DNA of 64,000 nt from Alistipes finegoldii DSM 17242 (GCF_000265365.1 NC_018011.1:1798001-1862000); one strand, 5' to 3'. Numbered from the stretch's first letter, positions 1 through 7,984 are shown. A program made the numbers and translations. The notes: generated from the sequence alone by a model not told the origin.

Positions 1-471
1 ATTGGGCATCCATGTGGCGGTATCTCCGAGATTGCCGTAATGCCCCTCGTCACGGTGGATGAAGATTTGCAAAGCTGTGATACCCCAATGCTCCTTACAC
101 TCCTCACAAAAATGCTGCAACTGCTCCAACGTGGTATCATCTTTGATTACCACGACACCCTCTTTGAGTGGGGTGCTGCCACGCACGATAGTCACCTTGC
201 CCGTCTTCTTGTTCATTCGTTCACGGTCTTTGGTCTGCATTTTCCGACCAGTCTTTTCCTTGACCATTTGGGCAATCTGATTGTAGCGGTCAGTTAATGA
301 GCTGTTGCCCAATTCAGGTGCTACCCATACTTCGTTTGAAGCCATAAGGTCAGTACGGACATAAAGCCTCTCTTTGTTGATATGAGCGAGGTATTCTGCT
401 GTTCTTTTGTTATGTGCCTCACTACTACCAATGTTACAGGGTTTGATATTAATGGATGTTTTCTGTGCCAT
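1..471 (-). CDS. Mobilization protein (relaxase, Mob/Pre-like), N-terminal 157 residues
   Basis: The frame opens with ATG at 471 (MAQKTSINIKPCNIG) and runs off the left edge without a stop. It resembles the mobilization proteins of Bacteroides mobilizable elements, which nick oriT and lead DNA transfer. The motif HRDEGH at residues 139-144 matches the first histidine/acidic part of the metal-binding HxDE motif of Pre/MobV-like relaxases; the second histidine cluster would lie beyond the edge. It is preceded by a 330-bp hairpin-rich spacer that is a plausible oriT region. The family assignment is from recalled similarity, so the subfamily is less certain. Confidence 0.75.
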   Translation of the reverse strand, partial: MAQKTSINIKPCNIGSSEAHNKRTAEYLAHINKERLYVRTDLMASNEVWVAPELGNSSLTDRYNQIAQMVKEKTGRKMQTKDRERMNKKTGKVTIVRGSTPLKEGVVVIKDDTTLEQLQHFCEECKEHWGITALQIFIHRDEGHYGNLGDTATWMPN

Positions 472-510
472 TTTACTTATGCTTTTAGAGATTTATATTA
501 AAAAGGGTTA

Positions 511-764
511 TTAGGGCAAAGCCTTAATCGGAGGGTGCAGGGAGAGGGTCACTTCCTGCTCGGGGTTTTCAGGGGTGAAGCCTCTGAACGGAGTTTCCAA
601 AGAGAGGGTCACTCTTTGGTCGGATTGCATAGGACTGACAGTCCTTGCCGGGTTCTTAGGGCAGCGTCCTAAGTGGGACGGGGCAACGCCCAGCCACTCG
701 GGAGAGCCCACAACTTCGGGAGCAAAGTGGAGAAGTTATAATGGGCTATATCAGGGCAAGCCCT
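511..764. repeat. Array of about eight short hairpins, first five spaced about 30 bp
   Basis: The gene-free stretch 472-802 holds a row of small palindromes centred near 519, 548, 578, 608, 638, 664, 686 and 758. Clear examples are CCAAAGA/TCTTTGG (597-619), AGGACT/AGTCCT (631-645), CTTAGG/CCTAAG (655-673), GGGC/GCCC (681-691) and AGGGC/GCCCT (753-764). Arm sequences differ while pairing is kept, and the spacers share a CGG-GTTT-like core. The array sits between the primase stop and the relaxase start, so it could be an oriT, a single-strand origin, or an RNA structure in the transcript between the two genes. Confidence 0.75.
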
Positions 765-802
765 GTCATGTACGCCACACCTCTTTGCCTCCAGCCGCCA
801 AG

Positions 803-1666
803 TCAGAATTTGTTTCTTCCCTTTTGTTGGAATGCCATGCTTTTGTTCATCAGATACTCGTTGAGATCTTTGTATTCTTCATACTCATTTGAGGCATCAG
901 TACACTTGTCTCCCAATGCTTTCATTATCTGCCAGGTAGCCATTCTGCCAGTTTTGTCATTATCCAAGTGGCAGCATATTTGAGAATACTTATTGAGCAT
1001 GGAGAGAGCACTCGGGATGTTTACAATGGAGTTGAGTACCACCGCATCACATTCGCCATGTAGTATGAGATAGGAGAGATAGTCCACGAATCCCTCGAAT
1101 ATGTGACAAGCTGTTTCGTGGTTCCTTATCGTAGTGATTGCTTTCGGAGCAATACATCCCTTGAAGTATGGATTCCGAAGTTCATAGCCACCAGCATCAT
1201 TCTTGAAGCCAATAGCAAAATATCGCTTGCCAGCACTTTTGTAGTGTATTTCCACGCACTGCCTTTTGGCTGTAATAGAACCAATTCCCCTTCCCAAGAG
1301 GTATTGTAGCAAAGCAGGATGAGCCAGTTCTTTTACCTCAATATCTTCAAACGAAGTGTGCTTTTGTGGGCAAGTAGATTGAATTGGTATTGTGGGTAGA
1401 ATGATTGAACGCCCCATCATGTGCAATACTTCTGAAATGTTTTGCGTGTGGTATAGTTGCATCGCCAAATCAATGATGTTACCTCCTTTGCCCAGTGCAA
1501 AGTCATACCACACGTTTTTGGTTAAATCCACCTTAAATGATGCGGTTTTCTCCGTATGTAGTGGCGATAAGTACCACCACTTATTTCCTTTTCTGTTTAT
1601 TGGTTCATATCCCTTGCTTGCAAGGAAGTTGGATATTTGGATTGCCTTTATTTCTTGTATAGTCAT
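803..1666 (-). CDS. DNA primase with CHC2-like and Toprim domains
   Basis: A 287-residue protein starting at ATG 1666 (MTIQEIKAIQ). The longer upstream frame is rejected because it would read through the 8-bp repeat region. The N-terminal 90 residues follow the CHC2 primase zinc-finger fold (SPLHTEKTASF, then WYDFALGKGG), but the zinc cysteines and histidine are not all apparent. The Toprim part has the EG..D segment (FEGFVDYLS) and a DxD (HLDNDKTG) that would bind metal. Primases of this kind prime replication of mobile elements, often with the adjacent helicase encoded just upstream. Confidence 0.85.
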   Translation of the reverse strand: MTIQEIKAIQISNFLASKGYEPINRKGNKWWYLSPLHTEKTASFKVDLTKNVWYDFALGKGGNIIDLAMQLYHTQNISEVLHMMGRSIILPTIPIQSTCPQKHTSFEDIEVKELAHPALLQYLLGRGIGSITAKRQCVEIHYKSAGKRYFAIGFKNDAGGYELRNPYFKGCIAPKAITTIRNHETACHIFEGFVDYLSYLILHGECDAVVLNSIVNIPSALSMLNKYSQICCHLDNDKTGRMATWQIMKALGDKCTDASNEYEEYKDLNEYLMNKSMAFQQKGRNKF

Positions 1667-1678
1667 AATGTGAGTGAT

Positions 1679-1835
1679 TTGTTGAAATGTTGAGTTGTTG
1701 AGAGAATGGGCTGGTGAAAAGAAAAATAGCTTTCTCTTTTGCCCAGTTACACCTCTTGTTGAGTGCTTGTTGAATTGTATTTGTTTGAGTACCAAAGATT
1801 AGTCTGTTGTTCTCAACAATTCAACAACTCAACAA
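1679..1835. repeat. Iteron-like TTGTTGAR repeats between primase and helicase genes
   Basis: Eight 8-bp units lie in the 173-bp AT-rich gap between the two replication genes. Three tandem direct units are at 1679-1702 (TTGTTGAA, ATGTTGAG, TTGTTGAG), two at 1756-1763 and 1767-1774, and three inverted tandem units at 1812-1835 (CTCAACAA, TTCAACAA, CTCAACAA). Tandem short repeats beside primase and helicase genes suggest either a replication origin for the excised circle or an operator controlling the primase. No initiator protein is assigned. Confidence 0.7.
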
Positions 1836-1839
1836 AGAA

Positions 1840-2988
1840 TTATAAACCTAAAGAGTCTATAAATTCCTTGGTCACCGTGTAGAAACGTCCCACTCTGCTA
1901 ATTGAGGAAACACGCCCCGGCTTAGTGTAGTCACATTGATAGGCAAGATAGGTCAGTGCATTGTGAGCAGGGGTAAGTCGCCAGACATCTTTCACGACCT
2001 TTCGTATCTGCCATTGCTCCACCTTTACACCGTTCATGGTCAGTAACGGTATTAAGTCTTGAGGGATGAACGACAGCTTGTCAACGTGTTGCGTTTCCAT
2101 AATGTCACGTATCAGCTCTACCATATCCAACTCCGTATGGTTGCGGTTGCACTGGATAATGCGGTCAAGAGCCTCTGTCCTGATAAGGGTAGGATGAAAC
2201 CACATACGCCCCTCTTTGTTGGTGGAGAGTGTGCGGTGCTGGAGATAATAGAGGAATGCAGGTATCTGTTCCTTTAGCTTTTGCAGGAAATTGGTATCAT
2301 CGCTTTCAAGTGGTCGGATTTTACGCACCCAATAGCGGTTTTCTCCCGGGTCAATGATAACAGGGTAAAGTTCGTTGTTGGAACATAGTACGAACTTGGC
2401 AAAGAAGTTTACCTCCTGTCTGTCTTTACCCTTGGCCTCTACCTTGTAGGTTTGGGCTGTGCTTAGGTTCTTCAATCGCTCTGAATCTTCTCTACGACTC
2501 AACAGCACCTCGTCCACAACGATGAGTAGCTTGCCAGCCCAGTCAGCATTGAACTGGCTCCTGAAATCCTCGTTTGTATTAAAGGTGGCATTGTCCTGAA
2601 AGATACTTTTCAGAAAGTTCAGGAAAGTGGTCTTTCCTGTGTTTCGTTCCTCTGACACCAATAACAGGATGGGGAGTTTCTGAGTCGGCTGCATATAAAG
2701 CAACTGCATATAGTCCAACCCCAGTTCGTATTGCTCCTCAAAGATGTGGTGTAGCAATTTTTCAATATCTGAGAAATTCCCTTCTGCCGGAACATGGTCA
2801 ATTGGTTCATACAGATTATAGAAACCTGCAACATCCTTTTGATAGTCTGTGTGACTTGGCACTGTGCAAAAACCATTATATTTATCAATAGTAGGGATAT
2901 TGTGCTTACCATAATCTTGTCGGATAGTGCCAAAGCTCCATTGCAATCTGCGGGTAGTCATCGTTCCATCTGCCAAAGGCTGCTGCAC
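1840..2988 (-). CDS. P4-type/VirE-like helicase (DUF5906 kind), probable 5' frameshift
   Basis: A 382-residue frame opening at GTG 2988. A Walker A motif (ERNTGKTTF, about residues 114-122) and Walker B (LLIVVDE, about 154-160) mark a superfamily 3/P4-like replicative helicase, the partner of the primase just downstream. The true start seems to be ATG 3031: that frame reads MEEQYIRVGTT and then stops at TAA 2993-2995, whereas homologues as I recall them continue YK.V...P, which is exactly what the 2988 frame encodes. A 2-bp loss in a TA repeat near 2993-2998 would explain the break. This may be a real mutation or a sequencing error. Confidence 0.8.
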   Translation of the reverse strand: MQQPLADGTMTTRRLQWSFGTIRQDYGKHNIPTIDKYNGFCTVPSHTDYQKDVAGFYNLYEPIDHVPAEGNFSDIEKLLHHIFEEQYELGLDYMQLLYMQPTQKLPILLLVSEERNTGKTTFLNFLKSIFQDNATFNTNEDFRSQFNADWAGKLLIVVDEVLLSRREDSERLKNLSTAQTYKVEAKGKDRQEVNFFAKFVLCSNNELYPVIIDPGENRYWVRKIRPLESDDTNFLQKLKEQIPAFLYYLQHRTLSTNKEGRMWFHPTLIRTEALDRIIQCNRNHTELDMVELIRDIMETQHVDKLSFIPQDLIPLLTMNGVKVEQWQIRKVVKDVWRLTPAHNALTYLAYQCDYTKPGRVSSISRVGRFYTVTKEFIDSLGL

Positions 2989-3047
2989 TACCTTATATAG
3001 TAGTGCCTACTCGAATGTATTGTTCTTCCATAATGCTTGCTTTTAGA

Positions 3048-3353
3048 TTAAACATTTGGATTAACGCTATTAGCAGTTTGTACTTTAGCTTTCAGAAGTG
3101 AGGAGATTTCCTTCTTCGAGTAAAGATTACGTCCTCCCAATTTGTGAACTATAATTCTTCCCTCCTTCTGCATACGCCACAAGGTGGTATAGGTTATGTG
3201 GAGTCGTTCACATACCTGATCGCGAGTAAAATACTCGTCACTCTCTTCTGGTGTCAAATCGGCCTGTGGCTTTTTCCCAACTAATTCTTCCACCAATTCA
3301 GAAACAACCTGTTTCAGGTCATCCTTCTGTAACATTATAAAATTGCCTTGCAT
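3048..3353 (-). CDS. Excisionase-like helix-turn-helix DNA-binding protein
   Basis: A 101-residue protein; the start could be M1 (3353) or M7 (3335, MLQKDDLKQV). Residues 41-90 form a MerR/excisionase-type winged HTH: FTRDQVCERLHITYTTLW followed by a basic wing and KLGGRNLYSKKEI. Such proteins act as recombination directionality factors or regulators in Bacteroides mobile elements. It lies 16 bp before the original start of the helicase gene, so it likely shares its transcript. A terminator hairpin (3403-3447) separates it from the cargo genes upstream. Confidence 0.85.
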   Translation of the reverse strand: MQGNFIMLQKDDLKQVVSELVEELVGKKPQADLTPEESDEYFTRDQVCERLHITYTTLWRMQKEGRIIVHKLGGRNLYSKKEISSLLKAKVQTANSVNPNV

Positions 3354-3402
3354 ATCATGTTGTTTTAATAATTACGCTGCGAAATTACGATGGAATAAAA
3401 TG

Positions 3403-3447
3403 AAAGCACCTCGGTAAAAATCATGACGATTTCTGCCGAGGTGCTTT
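3403..3447. terminator. Bidirectional-looking terminator hairpin
   Basis: A 12-bp perfect stem (3403-3414 AAAGCACCTCGG with 3436-3447 CCGAGGTGCTTT) encloses a loop with a further 5-bp stem (AAATC/GATTT). T-rich flanks lie on both sides. It follows the stop codon of the leftward gene ending at 3495 and would end that transcript before the HTH-helicase operon. Confidence 0.8.
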
Positions 3448-3494
3448 TAACGGAACAGCGTTTCTTTTTAACAAATCAAGCCTTTATGATGCAA

Positions 3495-4859
3495 TCAATA
3501 TACATCAGGGGAAAGTAAGGTGCGCAGTCTTATGCTTATCAACTTTGCCTGTTCTTTTCCTGTTTGAACAGTCTTTTCTGATAAACTCAAATTATAGTCG
3601 TTGCCACGTTCACTGACAATGGCATTATAAAGGGCTTCTCCCCAATCAAAGCCAGACTTAAATCCAAGGGATGGGAATTTTTCCAAGATGGCTGTATGGA
3701 AAGTACGATAGTTATAGGTATCATTAAGCAAGCTTCCATTGGTCAGCGCAGCAAAAATATAAGCAAGAATAGAATCCGTATCATTCGTTTCCATCCATTC
3801 GGTGAGTATTTTTTCTATCTCGTTGGTAAGAAATTCTGCATGAGGTTGTATAAGCATTTCTTCAAGCAGGACACAGACTTGCTTACGTCCACGTCTGCCT
3901 TTACTCTCTTGTAATGCAGAATTAGCTACATCTTTGACTACACGATTGTTTGCTGCTTTCCATGTTCCTTTAGTGTAAGTCGCTTTATCCATACTGGTAA
4001 GCATCAAAGAGCGCATAATTTGTTCGCCAAAGTTTTTCTGCCAAAAAGAAGTCTTCTCTCCCATCATTGTTTTAGTTACTAAATCAGCGGACTTCACGAA
4101 ACCATTATCAAATATCATCCAATAGAACACACTGAACAAGAAAGGATTATTGTGCTGCAATTTATCTTTTGTTTCCTCTTTGTTAAATGTAGAGGCAAAC
4201 AATTCAGTCAGTTTTTCGTGTGCCTGCTGACTAACATTAGAAAATTGAGCTTTGTTGTAGCTCTCAGTTCCTGGGCATAGGCTTAACAATAATTCGGAGA
4301 TACCTTTTATACCATCAAGTGACAGCAGTTCTATCAAGTAGGAAAAACCTTTGAAGGCGAAGCTCATGTCACCCTCGTATGCTTTTGTGAAGAGATTTGT
4401 GAACTCTTGATATTCTTTCGGGTGTTCGTAATGCCAACGGCGCAAACGCAATAGATTCAGTTCTCGGTCTGATGCCTCTTGAGTTTCCTGCTCTTTATCC
4501 TGCAAGTGGAATTTAACCACATCTTTGATATATTGCGCATCCGTAGATTGCTCAAATTTAGTCATGGCACTCTCTATTTCCTTAAACCCATTATCCAATT
4601 CCAAATAGCAATGCATACAACAAGCAGCCATATCACCTTCTTCTGCGGCTTTAGAGAAGGTGTTTATTATGTTCTCAACAGGCATATTCTTTGCTGCCAT
4701 TGCCTCTAAAAGCATATTTTGAAGCGAGTAAGTTTCATCGCATTCTGCCACATTGGTTCCATCTTGTGATAGAATGTCCAATGTGGAATGAATCTTGCTT
4801 TTGAACTCTGCATAGATTTCTTGGTTCGCCTCAAACCATTCCTTCATCTTATTGCCCAT
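3495..4859 (-). CDS. Uncharacterised element-borne protein, 454 aa (DUF6043-like)
   Basis: A soluble, mostly alpha-helical and charged protein with no signal peptide, no membrane segment and no nucleotide-binding or nuclease motif I recognise. It resembles Bacteroides element proteins annotated as DUF6043, but I recall that family only loosely. The sequence contains a basic stretch (ESKGRRGRKQ) in its second half. It starts 24 bp after the stop of the DUF4143-type ATPase gene and ends at a strong terminator, so the two form a two-gene unit, perhaps a cargo or defence module. Its function is unknown. Confidence 0.75.
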   Translation of the reverse strand: MGNKMKEWFEANQEIYAEFKSKIHSTLDILSQDGTNVAECDETYSLQNMLLEAMAAKNMPVENIINTFSKAAEEGDMAACCMHCYLELDNGFKEIESAMTKFEQSTDAQYIKDVVKFHLQDKEQETQEASDRELNLLRLRRWHYEHPKEYQEFTNLFTKAYEGDMSFAFKGFSYLIELLSLDGIKGISELLLSLCPGTESYNKAQFSNVSQQAHEKLTELFASTFNKEETKDKLQHNNPFLFSVFYWMIFDNGFVKSADLVTKTMMGEKTSFWQKNFGEQIMRSLMLTSMDKATYTKGTWKAANNRVVKDVANSALQESKGRRGRKQVCVLLEEMLIQPHAEFLTNEIEKILTEWMETNDTDSILAYIFAALTNGSLLNDTYNYRTFHTAILEKFPSLGFKSGFDWGEALYNAIVSERGNDYNLSLSEKTVQTGKEQAKLISIRLRTLLSPDVY

Positions 4860-4882
4860 AAGTGTTATTTTAGCTAATAGGG

Positions 4883-6175
4883 TTAATCTTTAAGACAAGC
4901 CAACGGAATGACTTTCACGCCATCCTGACGAGTGTATGCCATGCTTCCACCAGTCATCACTATCAGCAAATCTGGTTCCCGAATGGGCATCTGTTTCTCT
5001 GTTGTGTTATGTTCCTGTATAAGCCTTTTGAGTTCAAGCAGATGCTTGGCTCCATCGTCAATCTCACGACTGCCAAGTTTGCACTCTATCAAGGCATACC
5101 GTCCATCTTCCAGATGCAGCACTATATCCGCTTCCAAATCATATCGGTCATGATAATAAGACACGTGACTGTTTAAGTCTATAGTATATGCCTTTAAGTC
5201 ACGAATACACATCTGTTCAAAGATAAAACCAAACGTCTTGAGCTGCATGCTCAACGCTTCAGGAGACAACCCCAAAAGAGCAATCGGAATGGAAGGGTCG
5301 CAGAAACATCGTTTCACGCCACTTCTAATAGCGGTTTTACTTCTAATTGCAGGACACCATGCACTTATGTTCTGGATAACAAATAGCTTTTCCAAAGCTG
5401 CAACATAATCATCAAATGTGTCCACGTGGCAACTTACTTCGCCAGATGAGGTCACATCATCCAAAAGCGACTTCTTCTTGACCAGAGTAGAAACATTTCT
5501 GGCATACGCCCGAAGTATCATACTGGTCAGTCTGGCATCTCTTTTCTTGCCATCAATGCTGGAAATGTCGTTAGAGCAAATTGTTTGAACATAGTTCTTT
5601 GCTACGAGTAGTTGAGCCTTTGGGGTACGAGCCAACAAAGAAGCTGGCCATCCGCCTCGGGAGGCTGCAAAGATTAATTCCTCAACGGTCATCTTAGACA
5701 TCTTGCCGTCAATATCATAATCTGGATTGTTGAAAAGTTCTTTCAACGAAACTTCACCTGTAGATTCTTGTGATTCCCACAAACTCATAGGCAGCATACG
5801 CAGTCTGGCAATACGACCAACTCCAGAATGGTGTATTTGGGATTTGTCAACGGCATTGGAACCTGTAAGTATAAATTGTCCGGGGATTTGACGATCATCA
5901 ACAACAGTTCGTACTGCATCCCACAACATTGGAGCATCTTGCCACTCATCAATAAGGCGAGGCGTAGCTCCATTTAACAGAATGGACGGCTTAGTTTTAG
6001 CGGTGACCAAATACTCCTCACGCAAACTAGGATCTTGCATTCTCAAAATGCTGTTTGCAAGTTGAGACGCAGTTGTAGTTTTGCCACACCATTTTGGTCC
6101 TTCTATCAATACAGCCCCAAATGCATCCAGCAAGTCTTGCAACAGGGCATCGGCAGTTCTTTTATAATAACTCAT
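4883..6175 (-). CDS. AAA-family ATPase with DUF4143-type C-terminus
   Basis: A 430-residue protein. The start at 6175 (MSYYKRTADALL) is chosen because a -7 box lies at 6196-6203, which would fall inside a longer frame beginning at 6208. Residues 26-34 are a Walker A motif (GPKWCGKTT), and RLIDEWQDAP near residues 73-80 is Walker B. The C-terminal part contains ADIVLHL..GRYALIECKLG, which fits the PD-(D/E)xK-like end of DUF4143 proteins. The cellular role of this common family is poorly defined. The gene is followed at 24 bp by the 454-aa unknown protein and preceded by two 33-bp direct repeats. Confidence 0.88.
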   Translation of the reverse strand: MSYYKRTADALLQDLLDAFGAVLIEGPKWCGKTTTASQLANSILRMQDPSLREEYLVTAKTKPSILLNGATPRLIDEWQDAPMLWDAVRTVVDDRQIPGQFILTGSNAVDKSQIHHSGVGRIARLRMLPMSLWESQESTGEVSLKELFNNPDYDIDGKMSKMTVEELIFAASRGGWPASLLARTPKAQLLVAKNYVQTICSNDISSIDGKKRDARLTSMILRAYARNVSTLVKKKSLLDDVTSSGEVSCHVDTFDDYVAALEKLFVIQNISAWCPAIRSKTAIRSGVKRCFCDPSIPIALLGLSPEALSMQLKTFGFIFEQMCIRDLKAYTIDLNSHVSYYHDRYDLEADIVLHLEDGRYALIECKLGSREIDDGAKHLLELKRLIQEHNTTEKQMPIREPDLLIVMTGGSMAYTRQDGVKVIPLACLKD

Positions 6176-6195
6176 ATAATATGCTTTTTCAATTG

Positions 6196-6203
6196 CAAAG
6201 ATA
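6196..6203 (-). promoter_or_regulatory. Promoter -7 box of the ATPase gene
   Basis: TATCTTTG on the minus strand is an exact match to the Bacteroidetes TAnnTTTG box. It lies 20 bp upstream of ATG 6175, which supports that start. Confidence 0.75.
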
Positions 6204-6237
6204 CACATTTTCTGCGAAATGCATGGCCAATTCGTGT

Positions 6238-6316
6238 TTTTTGTGGCATTTCAATCCACTTTTTTGCGGTGTTTTATTCGGTATTTTTGTGGCATTTCAA
6301 TCCACTTTTTTGCGGT
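6238..6316. repeat. Two identical 33-bp direct repeats upstream of the ATPase promoter
   Basis: Positions 6238-6270 and 6284-6316 are identical over 33 bp, with a 46-bp period. Each copy contains a small dyad: GTGG and CCAC separated by nine bases. A third partial match (CTTGCGGTGAG) follows near 6331. They lie 35-113 bp upstream of the -7 box at 6196 and just before the integrase stop, so they look like operator or enhancer sites. Confidence 0.85.
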
Positions 6317-6351
6317 ATTTCACTTGGCATTCTTGCGGTGAGCAACTATAA

Positions 6352-7851
6352 TTAGTCTGATAAGTTAGCCATCAACTCCGTCCGTTCCTCCTCGCTCAAG
6401 CCTTTCAGCATCTCAAGCAGGGCTTTCTTATCTACCACAGGAGTACTTTCTTTCGACTTCTCATTGAGTAGATAATGGTTATACTCCAGCATCTTTGCAA
6501 GCGGATAAGCACCGATATAATTGGAAGTAATGTCACCGCCGCCACTATGCCCCATGCTGTCGCTTATATATTTATAAGGTACGACACCAGAGTTATTGAG
6601 GTTGGTAGCGAAGCTGTGCCTTGCCCAAGTGGGTGATGGCACCTGTTCCATATCCAATAGTTTGGCAACTTTTGCCATGTGCTCACGTATATATCTGTTG
6701 TAGCGTTGGATAACCCATATCTCTTGTTCTGGTGTGATTAACTCACTCATGATGGGGAATACCCTTCGCCCAAGTTTTGGGACATTGCCATACCGGTTGA
6801 GTATCTCTTGAATCTCTGGAGTAACAGGAAATATCACTTCGCTGGCACTCTCGTTCCGTTCACGGGTTTTGTGGCGAAGAAAACGAAGCTGTTTGCCATG
6901 AGTGGCATAGTATAGTTCATCATAAGTCAGTCGGAGTGTATCTGCAAGGTTCTGCCCATTGCCCAGATACATAAAAAGGAATAGTCCAAGGTCGCGAAAT
7001 ATGGCATACTTCTCTCTGCCGAGGAACAGTTCGTTTCCATCTTTGTCTTTTGCCTCGTCAGCTTTCCAAAAGTCATAGAGCTTCCGCATGGTAGCCACGT
7101 CAAGAAACTCATGTTTACGGCTCTGCGCTTTGTTGTAGCCCGTGTCCTTAAACATTTCTTTGGTATCACCTTTCATCAGTCCGTTAGCGATACACATATT
7201 GATAATGGTTCTTAGACTACGGAGTGCGATAGCAATAGTGGTGGTGCTCAATTCATTCTTCTTCATGTTTTTTACCCACTTCAAGATAAAGTCACGGTTA
7301 ATATCTGCAAACGATACATCCGTTCCCAAATCTTTCACAAAGCGATTGCGTACATCCTTACTACAACGAGCGGAACCCACCTTACCTTCATTGGTCTTAG
7401 ATTGAATGTACGAATCCCAAACAGTGATGATGGTGCTATCATCGTCTTTCTTGCCTTGGAACCTATCTTGCAACTTGCGAAGAGAGAAATTGTTTTCTGA
7501 AATCAGTTGATTAGCCATCTGCTCCACTCTGTCCATCAGATTCTTCATATCGTTACGCTCCGCTAATTGGATGCGCCGACCGCTTTTCTCATAATCGCAA
7601 AGAACCAACCATTCTTCCATAGTGTATGATTTTCCTAAGCGCAGGAAAATCTTTTGTCCACCATGACACACACGCACAGCTACTGGAAGCGGTTGCGAAT
7701 AGTCGCCCGCTTTTCGTATGTCAAGAGTCAGCGAACCATACACATTGCCATTCGCAGCCGTAAATTTCGCAAGGCATTTTTCTCCTCTTGCATTGGATTT
7801 TCCGTTCTTCTTTGCCATTTCGGTGACCTTATTCGTTTTTTCAATCTCCAT
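6352..7851 (-). CDS. Tyrosine recombinase (integrase) of the element
   Basis: A 499-residue phage-type integrase starting at ATG 7851 (MEIEKTNKVTEM). An upstream ATG at 7938 is rejected because the promoter box at 7926-7933 would be inside the gene. The order is an N-terminal arm-binding domain, a SAM-like core-binding domain and a C-terminal catalytic domain. Visible catalytic elements are the beta-hairpin lysine (LRHKTRE), TWARHSFATNL (box II arginine, first histidine replaced), MGHS, and the likely nucleophile tyrosine in SNYIGAY. The box I arginine is not evident (YLGNGQNLAD), as in other Bacteroides element integrases such as IntDOT. It lies at the element end next to the disrupted susD. 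Confidence 0.93.
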   Translation of the reverse strand: MEIEKTNKVTEMAKKNGKSNARGEKCLAKFTAANGNVYGSLTLDIRKAGDYSQPLPVAVRVCHGGQKIFLRLGKSYTMEEWLVLCDYEKSGRRIQLAERNDMKNLMDRVEQMANQLISENNFSLRKLQDRFQGKKDDDSTIITVWDSYIQSKTNEGKVGSARCSKDVRNRFVKDLGTDVSFADINRDFILKWVKNMKKNELSTTTIAIALRSLRTIINMCIANGLMKGDTKEMFKDTGYNKAQSRKHEFLDVATMRKLYDFWKADEAKDKDGNELFLGREKYAIFRDLGLFLFMYLGNGQNLADTLRLTYDELYYATHGKQLRFLRHKTRERNESASEVIFPVTPEIQEILNRYGNVPKLGRRVFPIMSELITPEQEIWVIQRYNRYIREHMAKVAKLLDMEQVPSPTWARHSFATNLNNSGVVPYKYISDSMGHSGGGDITSNYIGAYPLAKMLEYNHYLLNEKSKESTPVVDKKALLEMLKGLSEEERTELMANLSD

Positions 7852-7887
7852 AATGCACTTATTTATAGTTAATATTCTGCTCGTTTT

Positions 7888-7933
7888 GGTGACCTTCAGG
7901 TGACCTTTTCGCACGAAAACCACTGCAAATATA
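7888..7933 (-). promoter_or_regulatory. Integrase promoter with two GGTGACC operator-like sites
   Basis: TATATTTG (7926-7933, minus strand) fits the TAnnTTTG -7 box. Between it and the start codon at 7851, GGTGACC occurs at 7888-7894 and 7899-7905. Each site is a near-palindrome (GGTnACC), and the two are 11 bp apart, one helical turn. This is a typical arrangement for a repressor acting just downstream of a transcription start. Confidence 0.6.
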
Positions 7934-7984
7934 CGCATTTCCCTGCAAACAACAAAACGTGTTAGATGCTGATTATCAGTACAA

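Larger units (their letters stand above)
1..7984. mobile_element. Right end of an integrative mobilizable element inserted in susD
   Basis: This stretch is AT-rich compared with the GC-rich remainder. It carries, all on the minus strand, a relaxase fragment, a primase, a P4-type helicase, an excisionase-like HTH protein, two cargo-like genes and a terminal tyrosine recombinase. That set is typical of Bacteroidales integrative mobilizable elements. Its right boundary falls where the SusD reading frame loses similarity, near 7980-8020; the att core cannot be defined because the other end lies left of the window. No conjugation (tra) genes are visible, so it probably depends on a helper element. 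Confidence 0.85.

Noticed and set aside
511..711. A 66-codon minus-strand frame with repeated VTLSL segments
   Set aside because: The repetition comes from the hairpin array DNA; no ribosome-binding site or homology is apparent.
7852..7938. Upstream ATG for the integrase
   Set aside because: The -7 box and operator-like sites lie inside this extension.
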